Below are positions 25,316 to 33,784 of a stretch of 64,000 bases of DNA, one piece after another. The number at the start of each line of letters is the position of its first letter. Position 1 is the first letter of the stretch. Below the pieces are notes generated by a model that had not been told where the DNA came from, did not search any database, and worked only from the letters and a program-made list of their open reading frames with translations. The DNA is from Herpetosiphon geysericola (GTDB lineage: Bacteria > Chloroflexota > Chloroflexia > Chloroflexales > Herpetosiphonaceae), in NCBI RefSeq assembly GCF_001306135.1, contig NZ_LGKP01000008.1, positions 124,001 to 188,000 on the forward strand, in the 5' to 3' direction. The position numbers and the translations under genes were made by a program.

Positions 25316-27898
25316 TTAATCAATCAGTCCTTGCTCGCGGGCCTTAACGATTGCTGCTGTGCGATTATGCACATCGAGCTTGAGATACAAATTGCTAATA
25401 TGGCGTTTGAGCGTGCTTTCAGCAATCACCAAGGCTTCAGCAATTGCCCGATTGCCCAAACCAGCTGCCAAATAGCGCAAAATTTCGTGCTCGCGCGGCG
25501 TAATCGCCAGATCGTCAGTATCAAGCCGATTATGGTGCAGCAAGCGCACAACCATGGGGCTGCTTGGCAATTGCTGCAACAAGGGAATCAAGCCAGCATG
25601 CAAATCAAGCAACGGTTGAATAATCGATTCTGGCTCGGCGATTGCCAAGGCATGCTGCAATTGAGCAATTGCCTTGGGCAACTGACCCTGACGGGCTAAA
25701 ACCATGGCGATAGTTGCATGAATGCTAATCAACAATGGTACATAATTAATCCGCTCGGCAGTTGCTAGAGCTTTAGCAAGCAGCTCGCTGGCCTGAGCAA
25801 ACGCGCCTTGATGTAAGGCTAATACAGCACCAAGCCATTGATTGCTTGGATTGTTGATTTCCTCTTGGTTGGTGTTAATTAAAGCCAACCACTGGGCTGC
25901 TTGGCTCAAATCGTGTTGTTCGAGCGCAATCAGGCAGCGGGTTTGTTGAATAATCAGCCGCACCTTTTCGCTCTCTTGATCAATTGCTTGCTCTTCAAGC
26001 TGTTGCAGCGCTTGCAAGGCTTGGGGATACTCGTTGAGCGATTGCAAAATTGCCACGCGCTGGGCTTGAGCAACACACCACATATAGCGATTGTCCATTG
26101 CTTTGCTGTTAATGAGGCTTTGTTCGGTTGCGGCCATGGCTTCGGCCAATTGATTGCGCTGGTGATAAATTCGAGCCAGCATCCAATACATGCCAGCCAT
26201 AAACGGGCGCGGCGCTGGCAAGGCTTGCGATTGTTCGATCAAGCTCAAACACAATTGTTCAGCCCGATTAAAATGGCCTAAATCGGCCAATAAGCCTGCC
26301 CGATTGACCGCGCCGACGGTTGCTAAAAAGCGACTGTTGATTGTTTGACCCAAGGTTTCGGTTTGCTGATAGAACATTTCCGCTTGTTCTGCATCGCCTT
26401 GAAAATGGGCGACAACCGCCAAACAAAAGGTCATGACGCCCTGAATCACCGGATCATTGCTGGTATTGAGCCGCTTGGCTTGTTCGCCCCACAAGGTTGC
26501 TTGCTCCAATTTCGAGGTAATCGTGGCGGCTAACGCGCCTAAGGCCAAGGCTTCCGCCGCCAAGGGATTTGGCTCGCTACTATCGACCAATTGGCTAATC
26601 CGTTCGATATAACCTTGAACGCCTTCGCCATTACGCAGCGTGATCAAAATCCACATTTGGGCAATGCACAAACGTGGCTCGTTCCAAATCACATGGGTTG
26701 GCAGTTGATCAAGCCATGGTCGCAAGGTATAAAATGCTGCTTCACGCACAAATTGGCCAACCCAAGGCGCAAGAATGGTTGCGGCCAATTGATGGGCTTG
26801 AGCTTGCAACGCATAATGCATCGCATCGTGAATATAATGCTGCTCACCACACCATTGGGCTGCTAGCGCTAAAACCTTGTTGCGCAGCGCTGGTTCAACC
26901 AAACTGGCATGTTGCAGCAGAAAATCGCGAAACAGCGGGTGCAACTGCCACCACTCTTGATCAAGCGCCCCGATAAACAATTGGCGCTCAATAATTGGCT
27001 CAAGCTGGCTTGGACCGAGCGCTAAGGCCTGCTGAATAAACTCAGCTAGCGAACGATTAAAGCGCTCTAGCGGAGCTAAGGCCAATAAGGCTTGCTGAAC
27101 CGACGTTGGTTGTTGCTGAAAGACTTCTTCCAACAAATAGACGCTAATATCGCTTGCTTGGCCCGAATTGAGTGCGCGGAGGCCTTGTTCAGGGTTGGGC
27201 GCTTCGGATAAGGCTAAGGCTGCGAGCTGTAATCCTGCAATCCAGCCAGCACTTTGTTGCAAGACTTGGCTTTCAACCTGCTGATTGAGCCGCATATGCA
27301 TCACGTCGCGCAAAAACTCGCCGCCTTCGTTATCGGTGAAACGCAAATCGTTTACGCCAAGCGTGGTCAGCCAATTGCGGGCGCGCCAACGGGCTAAAGG
27401 CAAGCTTGGCTGTTGGCGACACGTCAATAAAATGTGTAATTGTGGTGGGCAATGCTCAATCAAGGTGCTGATGGCTTCATGAATCACTGGATGATCGATC
27501 ATTTGATAATCATCGAGCACCAGCACCCACTGCTCGCTTTGCTCGTGCAGTTGATTAATCAGGGTTGTGATCAAATTAATCACAACCTGATGGCCCATCA
27601 TTTCGAGCCATTGCCAATTGAATTGTGGTAGTTGGGCCTGAAAACCACGTTGCACATATTGGGCAAAGCGTAAGGGATCGTTATCGTGATCATTGAGGGT
27701 TAGCCAAACGTTGCGGGTTTGATTGTTGGCGTGCAGCCAGGCGCTGACTAAAGTTGTTTTGCCAAAGCCTGCTGGTGCGCTGATTAAGGTAAGCCGTTGT
27801 TTACGCCCATGGTCAAGCCGTTGATATAACCGCGAACGCTTGACGACTCGTTCACGCGGTGGTGGGACAACTAATTTAGTTTGAATGAGTTGGAGCAT
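25316..27898 (-). CDS. MalT-type LuxR-family ATP-dependent regulator (copy A)
   Basis: An 860-residue STAND-type regulator. Near the N-terminus are 'LIQTKLVVPPPRERVVKRSRLYQRL' and Walker A 'APAGFGKTT', then the P-loop NTPase/arm region ('WVLVLDDYQMIDHP'). A long alpha-solenoid of TPR-like repeats (about 400-780) follows, with a C-terminal LuxR HTH ('LTPREHEILRYLAAGLGNRAIAEAL' pattern, last 65 residues). ATG 27898 with a GAGGGA site is preferred over GTG 27916. It is divergent from the prolyl oligopeptidase gene, 120-140 bp away, which is a candidate target. The inducer is unknown. Confidence 0.9.
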   Translation of the reverse strand: MLQLIQTKLVVPPPRERVVKRSRLYQRLDHGRKQRLTLISAPAGFGKTTLVSAWLHANNQTRNVWLTLNDHDNDPLRFAQYVQRGFQAQLPQFNWQWLEMMGHQVVINLITTLINQLHEQSEQWVLVLDDYQMIDHPVIHEAISTLIEHCPPQLHILLTCRQQPSLPLARWRARNWLTTLGVNDLRFTDNEGGEFLRDVMHMRLNQQVESQVLQQSAGWIAGLQLAALALSEAPNPEQGLRALNSGQASDISVYLLEEVFQQQPTSVQQALLALAPLERFNRSLAEFIQQALALGPSQLEPIIERQLFIGALDQEWWQLHPLFRDFLLQHASLVEPALRNKVLALAAQWCGEQHYIHDAMHYALQAQAHQLAATILAPWVGQFVREAAFYTLRPWLDQLPTHVIWNEPRLCIAQMWILITLRNGEGVQGYIERISQLVDSSEPNPLAAEALALGALAATITSKLEQATLWGEQAKRLNTSNDPVIQGVMTFCLAVVAHFQGDAEQAEMFYQQTETLGQTINSRFLATVGAVNRAGLLADLGHFNRAEQLCLSLIEQSQALPAPRPFMAGMYWMLARIYHQRNQLAEAMAATEQSLINSKAMDNRYMWCVAQAQRVAILQSLNEYPQALQALQQLEEQAIDQESEKVRLIIQQTRCLIALEQHDLSQAAQWLALINTNQEEINNPSNQWLGAVLALHQGAFAQASELLAKALATAERINYVPLLISIHATIAMVLARQGQLPKAIAQLQHALAIAEPESIIQPLLDLHAGLIPLLQQLPSSPMVVRLLHHNRLDTDDLAITPREHEILRYLAAGLGNRAIAEALVIAESTLKRHISNLYLKLDVHNRTAAIVKAREQGLID

Positions 27899-28036
27899 GT
27901 GAAAATCCCTCAACACCTGTCTTTTTAGTCTACCATAGCCAACTACACCTTGTGGCTACACCTTTTGAATGAAGCTGGATTGCTGTGATTTCTCTACAAT
28001 AGCCTCAAACTTGCTGTTACCAAGGAGTGAAAAGAA

Positions 28037-29923
28037 ATGCCGCGCATCGAAGCCTTGCTTGCCGCCCGTCAATTTGTTGTGCCCCAACGCTCGGGCGAGT
28101 ATTTGTATTTTATTAGCGATTTGAATGGTCGCTTGAGTTTGTATCGAATGCTGCTGACTGGGAGTGTGCCTGAGCCACTGTTGCCACCAAATATTGCCTT
28201 GCAAACGCCACACCATATGGATGGTAAATCGTTTGTCGTGCTGGCCGAATATAATCAAATTGTGGTTATGATTGATCAAGATGGTGATGAAAACTACCAG
28301 CCAATGCGTATTCCCCTCACTGGGGGCTTCCCTGAGCTGATTTTCGGCGATCAATTTGCCGGAATGCAAACCAACCTTGCCAAAATTGATCTTAAAACTG
28401 GGATTGGTTATTTGACGGCTAGTTCACGCACGCGGCCTGAATTTAGCGGCTATCAAATTAATGTGCTTGAGAACAGCGCAACCTTACTCGCTACCGCCGC
28501 TGAAGGCCCATTCTATGCCACTTCCTCGCCCGATCAACAAACGATTGTGACCGTTGATGCTTATGGTATTGGCGATACGGTGGTTTATCGGCAACAGCTG
28601 GGTAGCACCGAGCGCAGTGTTATTTTTGGCACGCCCATGGAACAACGCACAACCACAATTGAGCCAAATGGTATGGGTTTTGCAGAATGGGTCAATGCTG
28701 ATTATGCTTTGTTTAGCACCAGCTTGTTTGATGATTGCTACAGTTTGGCATTGTTGCGGCTTGATGGCTCGCAAAGCTTAGATGCAGTTACGATTGAAGG
28801 CTTGGTTCACACTGGTCAAGGCGAGTTTGATCGGTTGACCAAGCTCAGCGAGCAGCGCTACGTGCTTGGCTACAACATCGATGGCTGTTCGTGGTGTTAC
28901 GAAGCTGAACTTGATCTCGCAAACAAGCGCATGCTGGTTAGCAATGTCTTGTGTGGGCAAGCGCCGCTTGATAATGGTGTTTTGGAATCAATTGCCTATG
29001 ATTCAGATAGCGATAGCTTTGCGCTTTCGTTCTCGACCGCAATCGCCCCAACCCAAATCTACACGATCAACTCCAGTAAAGAGCTGCAACAACATACCAA
29101 CGAACGGGTTTTGGGCATTCCAGTCGAGCATTTATCAGCTGGCGAAGATGCCTCATTCAACTCGCACGATGGCTTGCGGATTTCTGCGCGGCTGTATCGC
29201 CCAGCCCCAGCTTTGGGCTACGAAGGCCTACGTCCATTGGTCTATTACATCCATGGCGGCCCGCAAGGCCAAGAACGGCCTGATTTTGCCTGGTTCTCGA
29301 TGCCATTGATTCAATTTTTGACCTTGAAAGGCTTTGCAGTGTTTGTGCCCAATGTGCGCGGCAGTAGCGGCTATGGCTTTAATTATATGAACCAAGTTAC
29401 TCACGATTGGGGCGGCCAGGATCGGCTTGATCATGTGCATGCTATGACCAAGGTGCTTGCCAATGATCCCTTGATCGATACCAAACGTGCTGGAGTGATG
29501 GGCCGTTCGTATGGTGGCTTTATGACCTTAACCTTGCTTGGGCGGCATCCAGAGCTTTGGCAAGCTGGAATCGATATGTTTGGGCCTTATGATCTACACA
29601 CCTTCTCGGCCCGCGTGCCTGAAACATGGAAGGCCTATATGGCAACCCAAGTTGGCGATCCTGTAACCGAAGCAGATTTCTTGGTCGAGCGCTCGCCAAA
29701 AACCTACATTCACAATTTGGCTTGCCCCTTGTTGGTAACCCAAGGCGCCAACGATCCACGGGTGATCGAGCAGGAATCACGCGAGGTTGTGCACGAATTG
29801 CAAGCCCTGGGCAAAAACGTCGATTATCTGTTATTCAATGATGAAGGCCATGATGTGTTGAAATATGCCAATAAAGTGACCTGCTACAACCGCATCACCG
29901 ACTTTTTTAGTCAGTATCTCTAG
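28037..29923 (+). CDS. S9-family prolyl oligopeptidase
   Basis: A 628-residue serine peptidase with an N-terminal beta-propeller (about 1-370) and a C-terminal alpha/beta hydrolase domain. The nucleophile lies in 'GVMGRSYGGFMTL'. The acid is probably in 'VTQGANDPRV' and the histidine in 'LLFNDEGHDVLKY'. The oxyanion-hole region is 'YYIHGGPQGQERP'. No signal peptide, so it is cytoplasmic. ATG 28037 follows AAGGAG. It belongs to the acylaminoacyl-peptidase/dipeptidyl-peptidase-like subgroup of S9 and probably degrades short peptides. Confidence 0.92.
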   Translation: MPRIEALLAARQFVVPQRSGEYLYFISDLNGRLSLYRMLLTGSVPEPLLPPNIALQTPHHMDGKSFVVLAEYNQIVVMIDQDGDENYQPMRIPLTGGFPELIFGDQFAGMQTNLAKIDLKTGIGYLTASSRTRPEFSGYQINVLENSATLLATAAEGPFYATSSPDQQTIVTVDAYGIGDTVVYRQQLGSTERSVIFGTPMEQRTTTIEPNGMGFAEWVNADYALFSTSLFDDCYSLALLRLDGSQSLDAVTIEGLVHTGQGEFDRLTKLSEQRYVLGYNIDGCSWCYEAELDLANKRMLVSNVLCGQAPLDNGVLESIAYDSDSDSFALSFSTAIAPTQIYTINSSKELQQHTNERVLGIPVEHLSAGEDASFNSHDGLRISARLYRPAPALGYEGLRPLVYYIHGGPQGQERPDFAWFSMPLIQFLTLKGFAVFVPNVRGSSGYGFNYMNQVTHDWGGQDRLDHVHAMTKVLANDPLIDTKRAGVMGRSYGGFMTLTLLGRHPELWQAGIDMFGPYDLHTFSARVPETWKAYMATQVGDPVTEADFLVERSPKTYIHNLACPLLVTQGANDPRVIEQESREVVHELQALGKNVDYLLFNDEGHDVLKYANKVTCYNRITDFFSQYL

Positions 29924-29929
29924 AAGTAG

Positions 29930-29957
29930 GGGTCAGGATTCAGGGGTTAGGATTGAA
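29930..29957 (+). repeat. G-rich GGGGTCAGGATT repeat
   Basis: 'aggggtcaggattcagggg' followed by 'ttaggattg': two tandem GGGGT(C/T)AGGATT units resembling the G-rich arm at 17898-17922. Confidence 0.4.
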
Positions 29958-29980
29958 GTAGTAGAACATTTAGACTCCAC

Positions 29981-30018
29981 TCAGGGGAACGCAGGGTTTC
30001 GTCTTTGCGTTCCCCTGA
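29981..30018. terminator. Perfect 13-bp hairpin after the peptidase gene
   Basis: TCAGGGGAACGCA / TGCGTTCCCCTGA with a 12-nt loop, between the peptidase gene and the tRNA. It lacks a T-run. Confidence 0.6.
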
Positions 30019-30080
30019 ATGGGTACTTGAAATATTGCACCATTATTTGAAAAATATGGTACTATACACTCCGGTGAGAA

Positions 30081-30156
30081 GGGCCATTAGCTCAACGGTT
30101 AGAGCACGCGGCTCATACCCGCTTGGTTGGGGGTTCGAATCCCTCATGGCCCACCA
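30081..30156 (+). tRNA. tRNA with anticodon CAT (Met, or Ile2 if lysidinylated)
   Basis: A full cloverleaf. The acceptor stem GGGCCAT/ATGGCCC is perfect, the D-stem is GCTC/GAGC, the anticodon loop is CTCATAC (anticodon CAT) and the T-arm is GGGGG-TTCGAAT-CCCTC. CCA is encoded. It lacks the C1:A72 mismatch and the GGG/CCC anticodon-stem pairs of initiators, so it is an elongator Met tRNA or a TilS-modified Ile2 tRNA. The 'CGCTTGGT' segment recalls bacterial Ile2. Base 27 mispairs with 43 (C-T). Confidence 0.93.
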
Positions 30157-30322
30157 TCAACCTCCGCTCACCACAGCTCCCAAATTTTAGCACCCAGTAC
30201 CAATTCTATACCTAACATTTAAATATAGCTTACGGCCAGGCAATCCGCTGGCTTATAAGCGTTAGCATAAAAACCTGCTGCCCAACATCGCTCCTAGATG
30301 GCTTGTTTTGATGTTAACTATT

Positions 30323-30361
30323 CTATACATATTGACAAGAATGATTTACATGATGTATAGT
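30323..30361 (+). promoter_or_regulatory. Promoter and flanking dyad of membrane/XRE pair A
   Basis: TTGACA (30332-30337), an 18-bp spacer and TATAGT (30356-30361). CTATACAT (30323-30330) and ATGTATAG (30353-30360) form an 8-bp perfect inverted repeat flanking and overlapping the promoter, a likely autoregulatory operator for the XRE protein. Confidence 0.65.
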
Positions 30362-30404
30362 TTTTTTAACATCAATCAGTTGAACTAGCTTGGAGGAGTG
30401 TTCA

Positions 30405-30830
30405 ATGGCATATCGTGAAAAAACCGCGTGGCTCTCATTGATTGCGCTGGCAGTGGCGTTTGGCCCTTATTTTGGTATGACGTTGCTTTGGCCGCCTGAT
30501 AATACATTGCCCAATTTGAGCCAACTAGGCTTCTTTGGCATTGCTAGCGTGGTTCGCATGCTGATTCTTGGAGGTGGCTATCTGTATTTGCACTACAACG
30601 TACCCAAGGCCGACCGCATGCCGCCCGACGAGCGCGATCGGGCAATTTCTCAGCGTTCCATTACCGCTGCCTACTATGTATTGATGGCTGGCATGCTTAT
30701 TGTAGGCATGATTATGCCGTTCAATCAAAGCGGTTGGACGTTGGTTAATAGCGCCTTATTGATGATTGTGCTTGCAGAGGTTGTGTGTGGCAGCATTGTT
30801 GTGCTGAGCTATCGCTGGCAGCGGGCATGA
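30405..30830 (+). CDS. Small four-TM membrane protein paired with XRE regulator (pair A)
   Basis: A 141-residue protein with four predicted TM helices (about 6-28, 43-66, 88-107 and 113-137) and a charged loop 'VPKADRMPPDERDRAISQRS' between helices 2 and 3. ATG 30405 is preceded by 'ggagg'. Its stop overlaps the XRE gene by 4 bp (ATGA). It resembles small bacterial membrane proteins of the DUF2178-like type that travel with YozG-like regulators, but the family assignment is tentative. No function can be read from the sequence. Confidence 0.78.
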   Translation: MAYREKTAWLSLIALAVAFGPYFGMTLLWPPDNTLPNLSQLGFFGIASVVRMLILGGGYLYLHYNVPKADRMPPDERDRAISQRSITAAYYVLMAGMLIVGMIMPFNQSGWTLVNSALLMIVLAEVVCGSIVVLSYRWQRA

Positions 30831-31051
30831 AAGCAACGCTTGTCAATCGAATTCGCCTATTGCGCTTTCAGCATGGCGAAATGTCGCAGGCTGAGCTTGG
30901 CCAGTATATTGGCGTAACTCGCCAAACAATTGCCGCCATCGAGGCTGGCAAATATTCACCATCGCTTGAGGCGGCGTTTCGCATTGCCTACGTGTTTAAG
31001 GTTCCCTTAGAAGAGGTTTTTCAGTGGGAAGTTGACGAGCAGGCTGATTAA
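30827..31051 (+). CDS. XRE-family regulator, YozG-like (pair A)
   Basis: A 74-residue protein that is little more than a Cro/CI-type HTH: 'RIRLLRFQHGEMSQAELGQYIGVTRQTIAAIEAGKYSPSLEAAFRIAYVF' with a short 'PLEEVFQWE' tail. ATG 30827 overlaps the upstream stop, so it is translationally coupled to the membrane protein. It probably represses its own operon through the dyad at 30323-30360. The same gene pair occurs again at 49071-49669. Confidence 0.9.
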   Translation: MKATLVNRIRLLRFQHGEMSQAELGQYIGVTRQTIAAIEAGKYSPSLEAAFRIAYVFKVPLEEVFQWEVDEQAD

Positions 31052-31097
31052 TTAAAGAGGCAGCGCCCTTGATTGCAAGGGTGCTGCATTTTGTGCA

Positions 31098-32696
31098 TTA
31101 TTGTGGGGTTAAGAAAATAGGCGCGCCAGTAAGTTGGATGTTGCTTCCGCTGATTATGCTACTTGTGCCATTCCACGTTACTTTGCTGTAGGTTCCGCTC
31201 AGGTTAATGCTTGCGCTAGCAGTTTCATTGCGATCAAGCGTGGTTTTGGCCCAAAGCACATAGCGCAGTTGGTTGTTTTTGCGAAAGGCCGCGCCATCGA
31301 TCTTCGTGGGCAAATTAAGCGCTGTCGTGGCTGCTGCATCGTAGCGCCAGCCATACAATTGATTGTAGGTTGTGCGGTTTGCAATCCCTTCACTTGTCAT
31401 AATTTGGCTATTTGGCGCATCACGTTTGAGATTTTCGTAAAATCCCATTAATTGATATTCATCTTGGGCGGTTGCATAATCTGCGCCTTCGCCAGTTGCA
31501 AACCAATAGATTTGTAAAATACCAAGCTGCTGCCCTTTGACAATCGCCTTAATTAAGTAATTGCGCTGAATTTCCTCGCCGCCTGCATAATTATTGAAGG
31601 CTTTGCGCGAAACATTGGTTTCAGTGATAATGCTTGGTTTACGGGGAAAGTTTGTGCCATTATAGTTGCGATTGACCAAGGTTTGGTTCATTCCATAATA
31701 TTGATCTTGGAAAACTTGGCTCATGCGGTCGCTATGGCGCGCATAGACAAAGCCACCTGCGTTATTATCCCAATATGAACCACCATATTGTGGATAAATA
31801 TGATAACTCAGAGCATCAAAATAGGCTCCGCCAGTTAATGGATATTGGCTGGTAATTTTGCCCGCATCAGGATTATCACTATAACGCAGCAAGGCATCCA
31901 AAAATGAGGCATAGCCAATCCCACCTGGTGCAACATAGCTATCGGGATCAGTTTTTTTGATCACAGTATAGGCAATGCGTAATAAACGAATGTAGTTATA
32001 GATTGGTGCGTTCAGATTTGGTAATTCATTCGGCGTTGGTGCGCTATCCCACCAGCTACCGCCGCTTGCCCCGGGGTTGGCATAGGCTCTGGGGCTGCTA
32101 GTATAATCTGGCTCATTGATAATCTCATAGAAGCGCATATATTTGCCATAGGTGCTGGCAATCTGCCATGCATAGACGGCAAATGTATTTGCATCGTTGA
32201 CTGGTGTGCCATTCTCGCCATTATCCCAAATTGGCTCGTACATGCCTTGCCAAAGCTTGCTCTGCACTGGCGTGCCATTGCTGCTGAAATAGCTGGCCGA
32301 ATCGCGCCAAGCTGCCCGTGGTTCGCCTAAAAAGACCGTGTTTTCGCGAAAATTGAGCGTCGTGGAAATATACTCAAAAACTGGAACCCGAATTGCTGCG
32401 CCCCATTGGCCAATAAAACTATCGGGCAGCGAAGCTCGCGCGCTGTGGGCACCAGCATCAGCGCCAATTGCATAAATTTTCTGATCGTCCCAGCCGTTGC
32501 CATAATAACCAGGATTAAGCCCAAATTGAAAAAGTGCTGAATAACTTGGTACAAACGTATTTGCCGTAAACTCGGAATTGCCCATCACAACTGGCAAATA
32601 GGTGCTGCTTGGCGGCAAATAATTGGCCCCAAGCCCTGAAACCGATCCCAATAGCAAGCAAACGAGCGCGAATCGCCGCAAGGCATGCCTAGACAT
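31098..32696 (-). CDS. Secreted glycoside hydrolase, (beta/alpha)8 clan A type
   Basis: A 532-residue protein with an N-terminal signal peptide (about 1-25) and a TIM-barrel catalytic domain. 'RFYEIINEPDYTSS' holds the probable acid/base Glu after Asn, and 'PSIITETNVSRKA' holds the probable nucleophile Glu, the clan GH-A arrangement. A small beta-rich C-terminal domain (about 440-532) follows. The exact GH family is not clear (GH39-like or a cellulase-related group). 'aggagg' precedes the ATG. Likely acts on extracellular polysaccharide. Confidence 0.75.
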   Translation of the reverse strand: MSRHALRRFALVCLLLGSVSGLGANYLPPSSTYLPVVMGNSEFTANTFVPSYSALFQFGLNPGYYGNGWDDQKIYAIGADAGAHSARASLPDSFIGQWGAAIRVPVFEYISTTLNFRENTVFLGEPRAAWRDSASYFSSNGTPVQSKLWQGMYEPIWDNGENGTPVNDANTFAVYAWQIASTYGKYMRFYEIINEPDYTSSPRAYANPGASGGSWWDSAPTPNELPNLNAPIYNYIRLLRIAYTVIKKTDPDSYVAPGGIGYASFLDALLRYSDNPDAGKITSQYPLTGGAYFDALSYHIYPQYGGSYWDNNAGGFVYARHSDRMSQVFQDQYYGMNQTLVNRNYNGTNFPRKPSIITETNVSRKAFNNYAGGEEIQRNYLIKAIVKGQQLGILQIYWFATGEGADYATAQDEYQLMGFYENLKRDAPNSQIMTSEGIANRTTYNQLYGWRYDAAATTALNLPTKIDGAAFRKNNQLRYVLWAKTTLDRNETASASINLSGTYSKVTWNGTSSIISGSNIQLTGAPIFLTPQ

Positions 32697-32720
32697 ACAA
32701 CCTCCTGACGTTGTTGGTTG

Positions 32721-33104
32721 TTAATTGTCGAAACGCTTGGTAGCAGTTGATTTGAGGTTGAAATGGACAGTGCCATTCATTAGCTCATTGGTGAGGCGGG
32801 GAATAATATGCATATGCACATGCTGAATGACCACACCAGTAACCTCGCCGCAATTCCAGCCAATTGTATAGCCAAGTGGTTTATGGCTGATATTGATGAA
32901 AATTTTGACGAGGTTGAGCATGTCTTGCATCGCATCCCATTCATCAAGATCCATGTCGTGGCGGGTTGGACAATGGCGTTTGGGAATAATCACGCCCGAA
33001 CCAGCGAGGACTTTATCGGGTTGTTGCAGAAAGTAGCACAAGCGATTTTCGAGCATGGTTTCGATTTCGAGGGTGGCGGGATCGCAAAATGGGCAAGCAT
33101 TCAT
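32721..33104 (-). CDS. HIT-family nucleotide hydrolase/transferase
   Basis: A 127-residue histidine-triad protein. The signature is 'VIQHVHMHIIPR' (H-x-H-x-H). An N-terminal 'CPFC' pair and 'SGVIIPKRHCPTRHDMD' with further Cys/His suggest a zinc site as in Fhit-like members. It overlaps the HEAT-repeat gene by 4 bp. It probably hydrolyses dinucleoside polyphosphates or AMP conjugates. Confidence 0.9.
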   Translation of the reverse strand: MNACPFCDPATLEIETMLENRLCYFLQQPDKVLAGSGVIIPKRHCPTRHDMDLDEWDAMQDMLNLVKIFINISHKPLGYTIGWNCGEVTGVVIQHVHMHIIPRLTNELMNGTVHFNLKSTATKRFDN

Positions 33105-33781
33105 GGCGTTTCCTCATCCGCTTCGTCATCTTCGTTGGATTTTAACATATCGCCAAGCCGCATTAAGGCTTCGATCAAACTATGATCGTGGGGTTTTTCT
33201 GCTTCTTCTAAGGCCCGAACCATCCCCTCGCGCACTGACGTACCCCAAGTTGTTTCAATCCGTGGATCTTCGTGGAGCAGCGCTTCTTGCAAATGGGTGA
33301 TTGAATCGGGAACATGCAGCGCGGCCAAAGCCACGGCAGCTTCGTAGCGCACATCGCTATCTGGGTGGCGCAAGGCCAGCACCAAGGCATGAAATGCCCG
33401 TGGATCGCCAATTTTGCCCAGCGAGCGAGCGGCTCTGGCGGCGATTTCGGGGTCAAAATCAGTTAATGCAATCAATAAATGATTGAATACCCGCGCTTGG
33501 CCAATGACGCCTAAGATGCGAATTGCCTCGATCCGTAATTGGCGGTTTTTTTGCTCCATCAGGTCGAGCAAGGCAGGCACGGCGCCAGCGCCGATGACGC
33601 CCAGCGTCCATGCTGCGCGCATGCGAATTTCGCGCTGTGGCGAGCGCAACAGTGGAATCAAAAATGGCACGGCTGGCTCGCCGAATAACCCAAGGGTAAA
33701 CGCCGCCTGCGAACGCACAAACTCATCGGTGTGTTGCAAATCGGCGACTAATTGAACGATCGATTCAGGTGTGCGCTCCAT
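33101..33781 (-). CDS. HEAT-repeat protein (PBS-lyase type repeats)
   Basis: A 226-residue all-helical protein with about five HEAT repeats of roughly 31 residues ('VRSQAAFTLGLFGEPAVPFLIPLL', 'IRMRAAWTLGVIGAGAVPALLDLM', 'IAARAARSLGKIGDPRAFHALVLAL', 'VRYEAAVALAAL') and an acidic end (NEDDEADEETP). Likely a protein-binding scaffold. It starts 3 bp before the reductase-like gene ends and is coupled to the HIT gene, so these three genes may be one transcript. Confidence 0.9.
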   Translation of the reverse strand: MERTPESIVQLVADLQHTDEFVRSQAAFTLGLFGEPAVPFLIPLLRSPQREIRMRAAWTLGVIGAGAVPALLDLMEQKNRQLRIEAIRILGVIGQARVFNHLLIALTDFDPEIAARAARSLGKIGDPRAFHALVLALRHPDSDVRYEAAVALAALHVPDSITHLQEALLHEDPRIETTWGTSVREGMVRALEEAEKPHDHSLIEALMRLGDMLKSNEDDEADEETP

Positions 33782-33784
33782 GCG

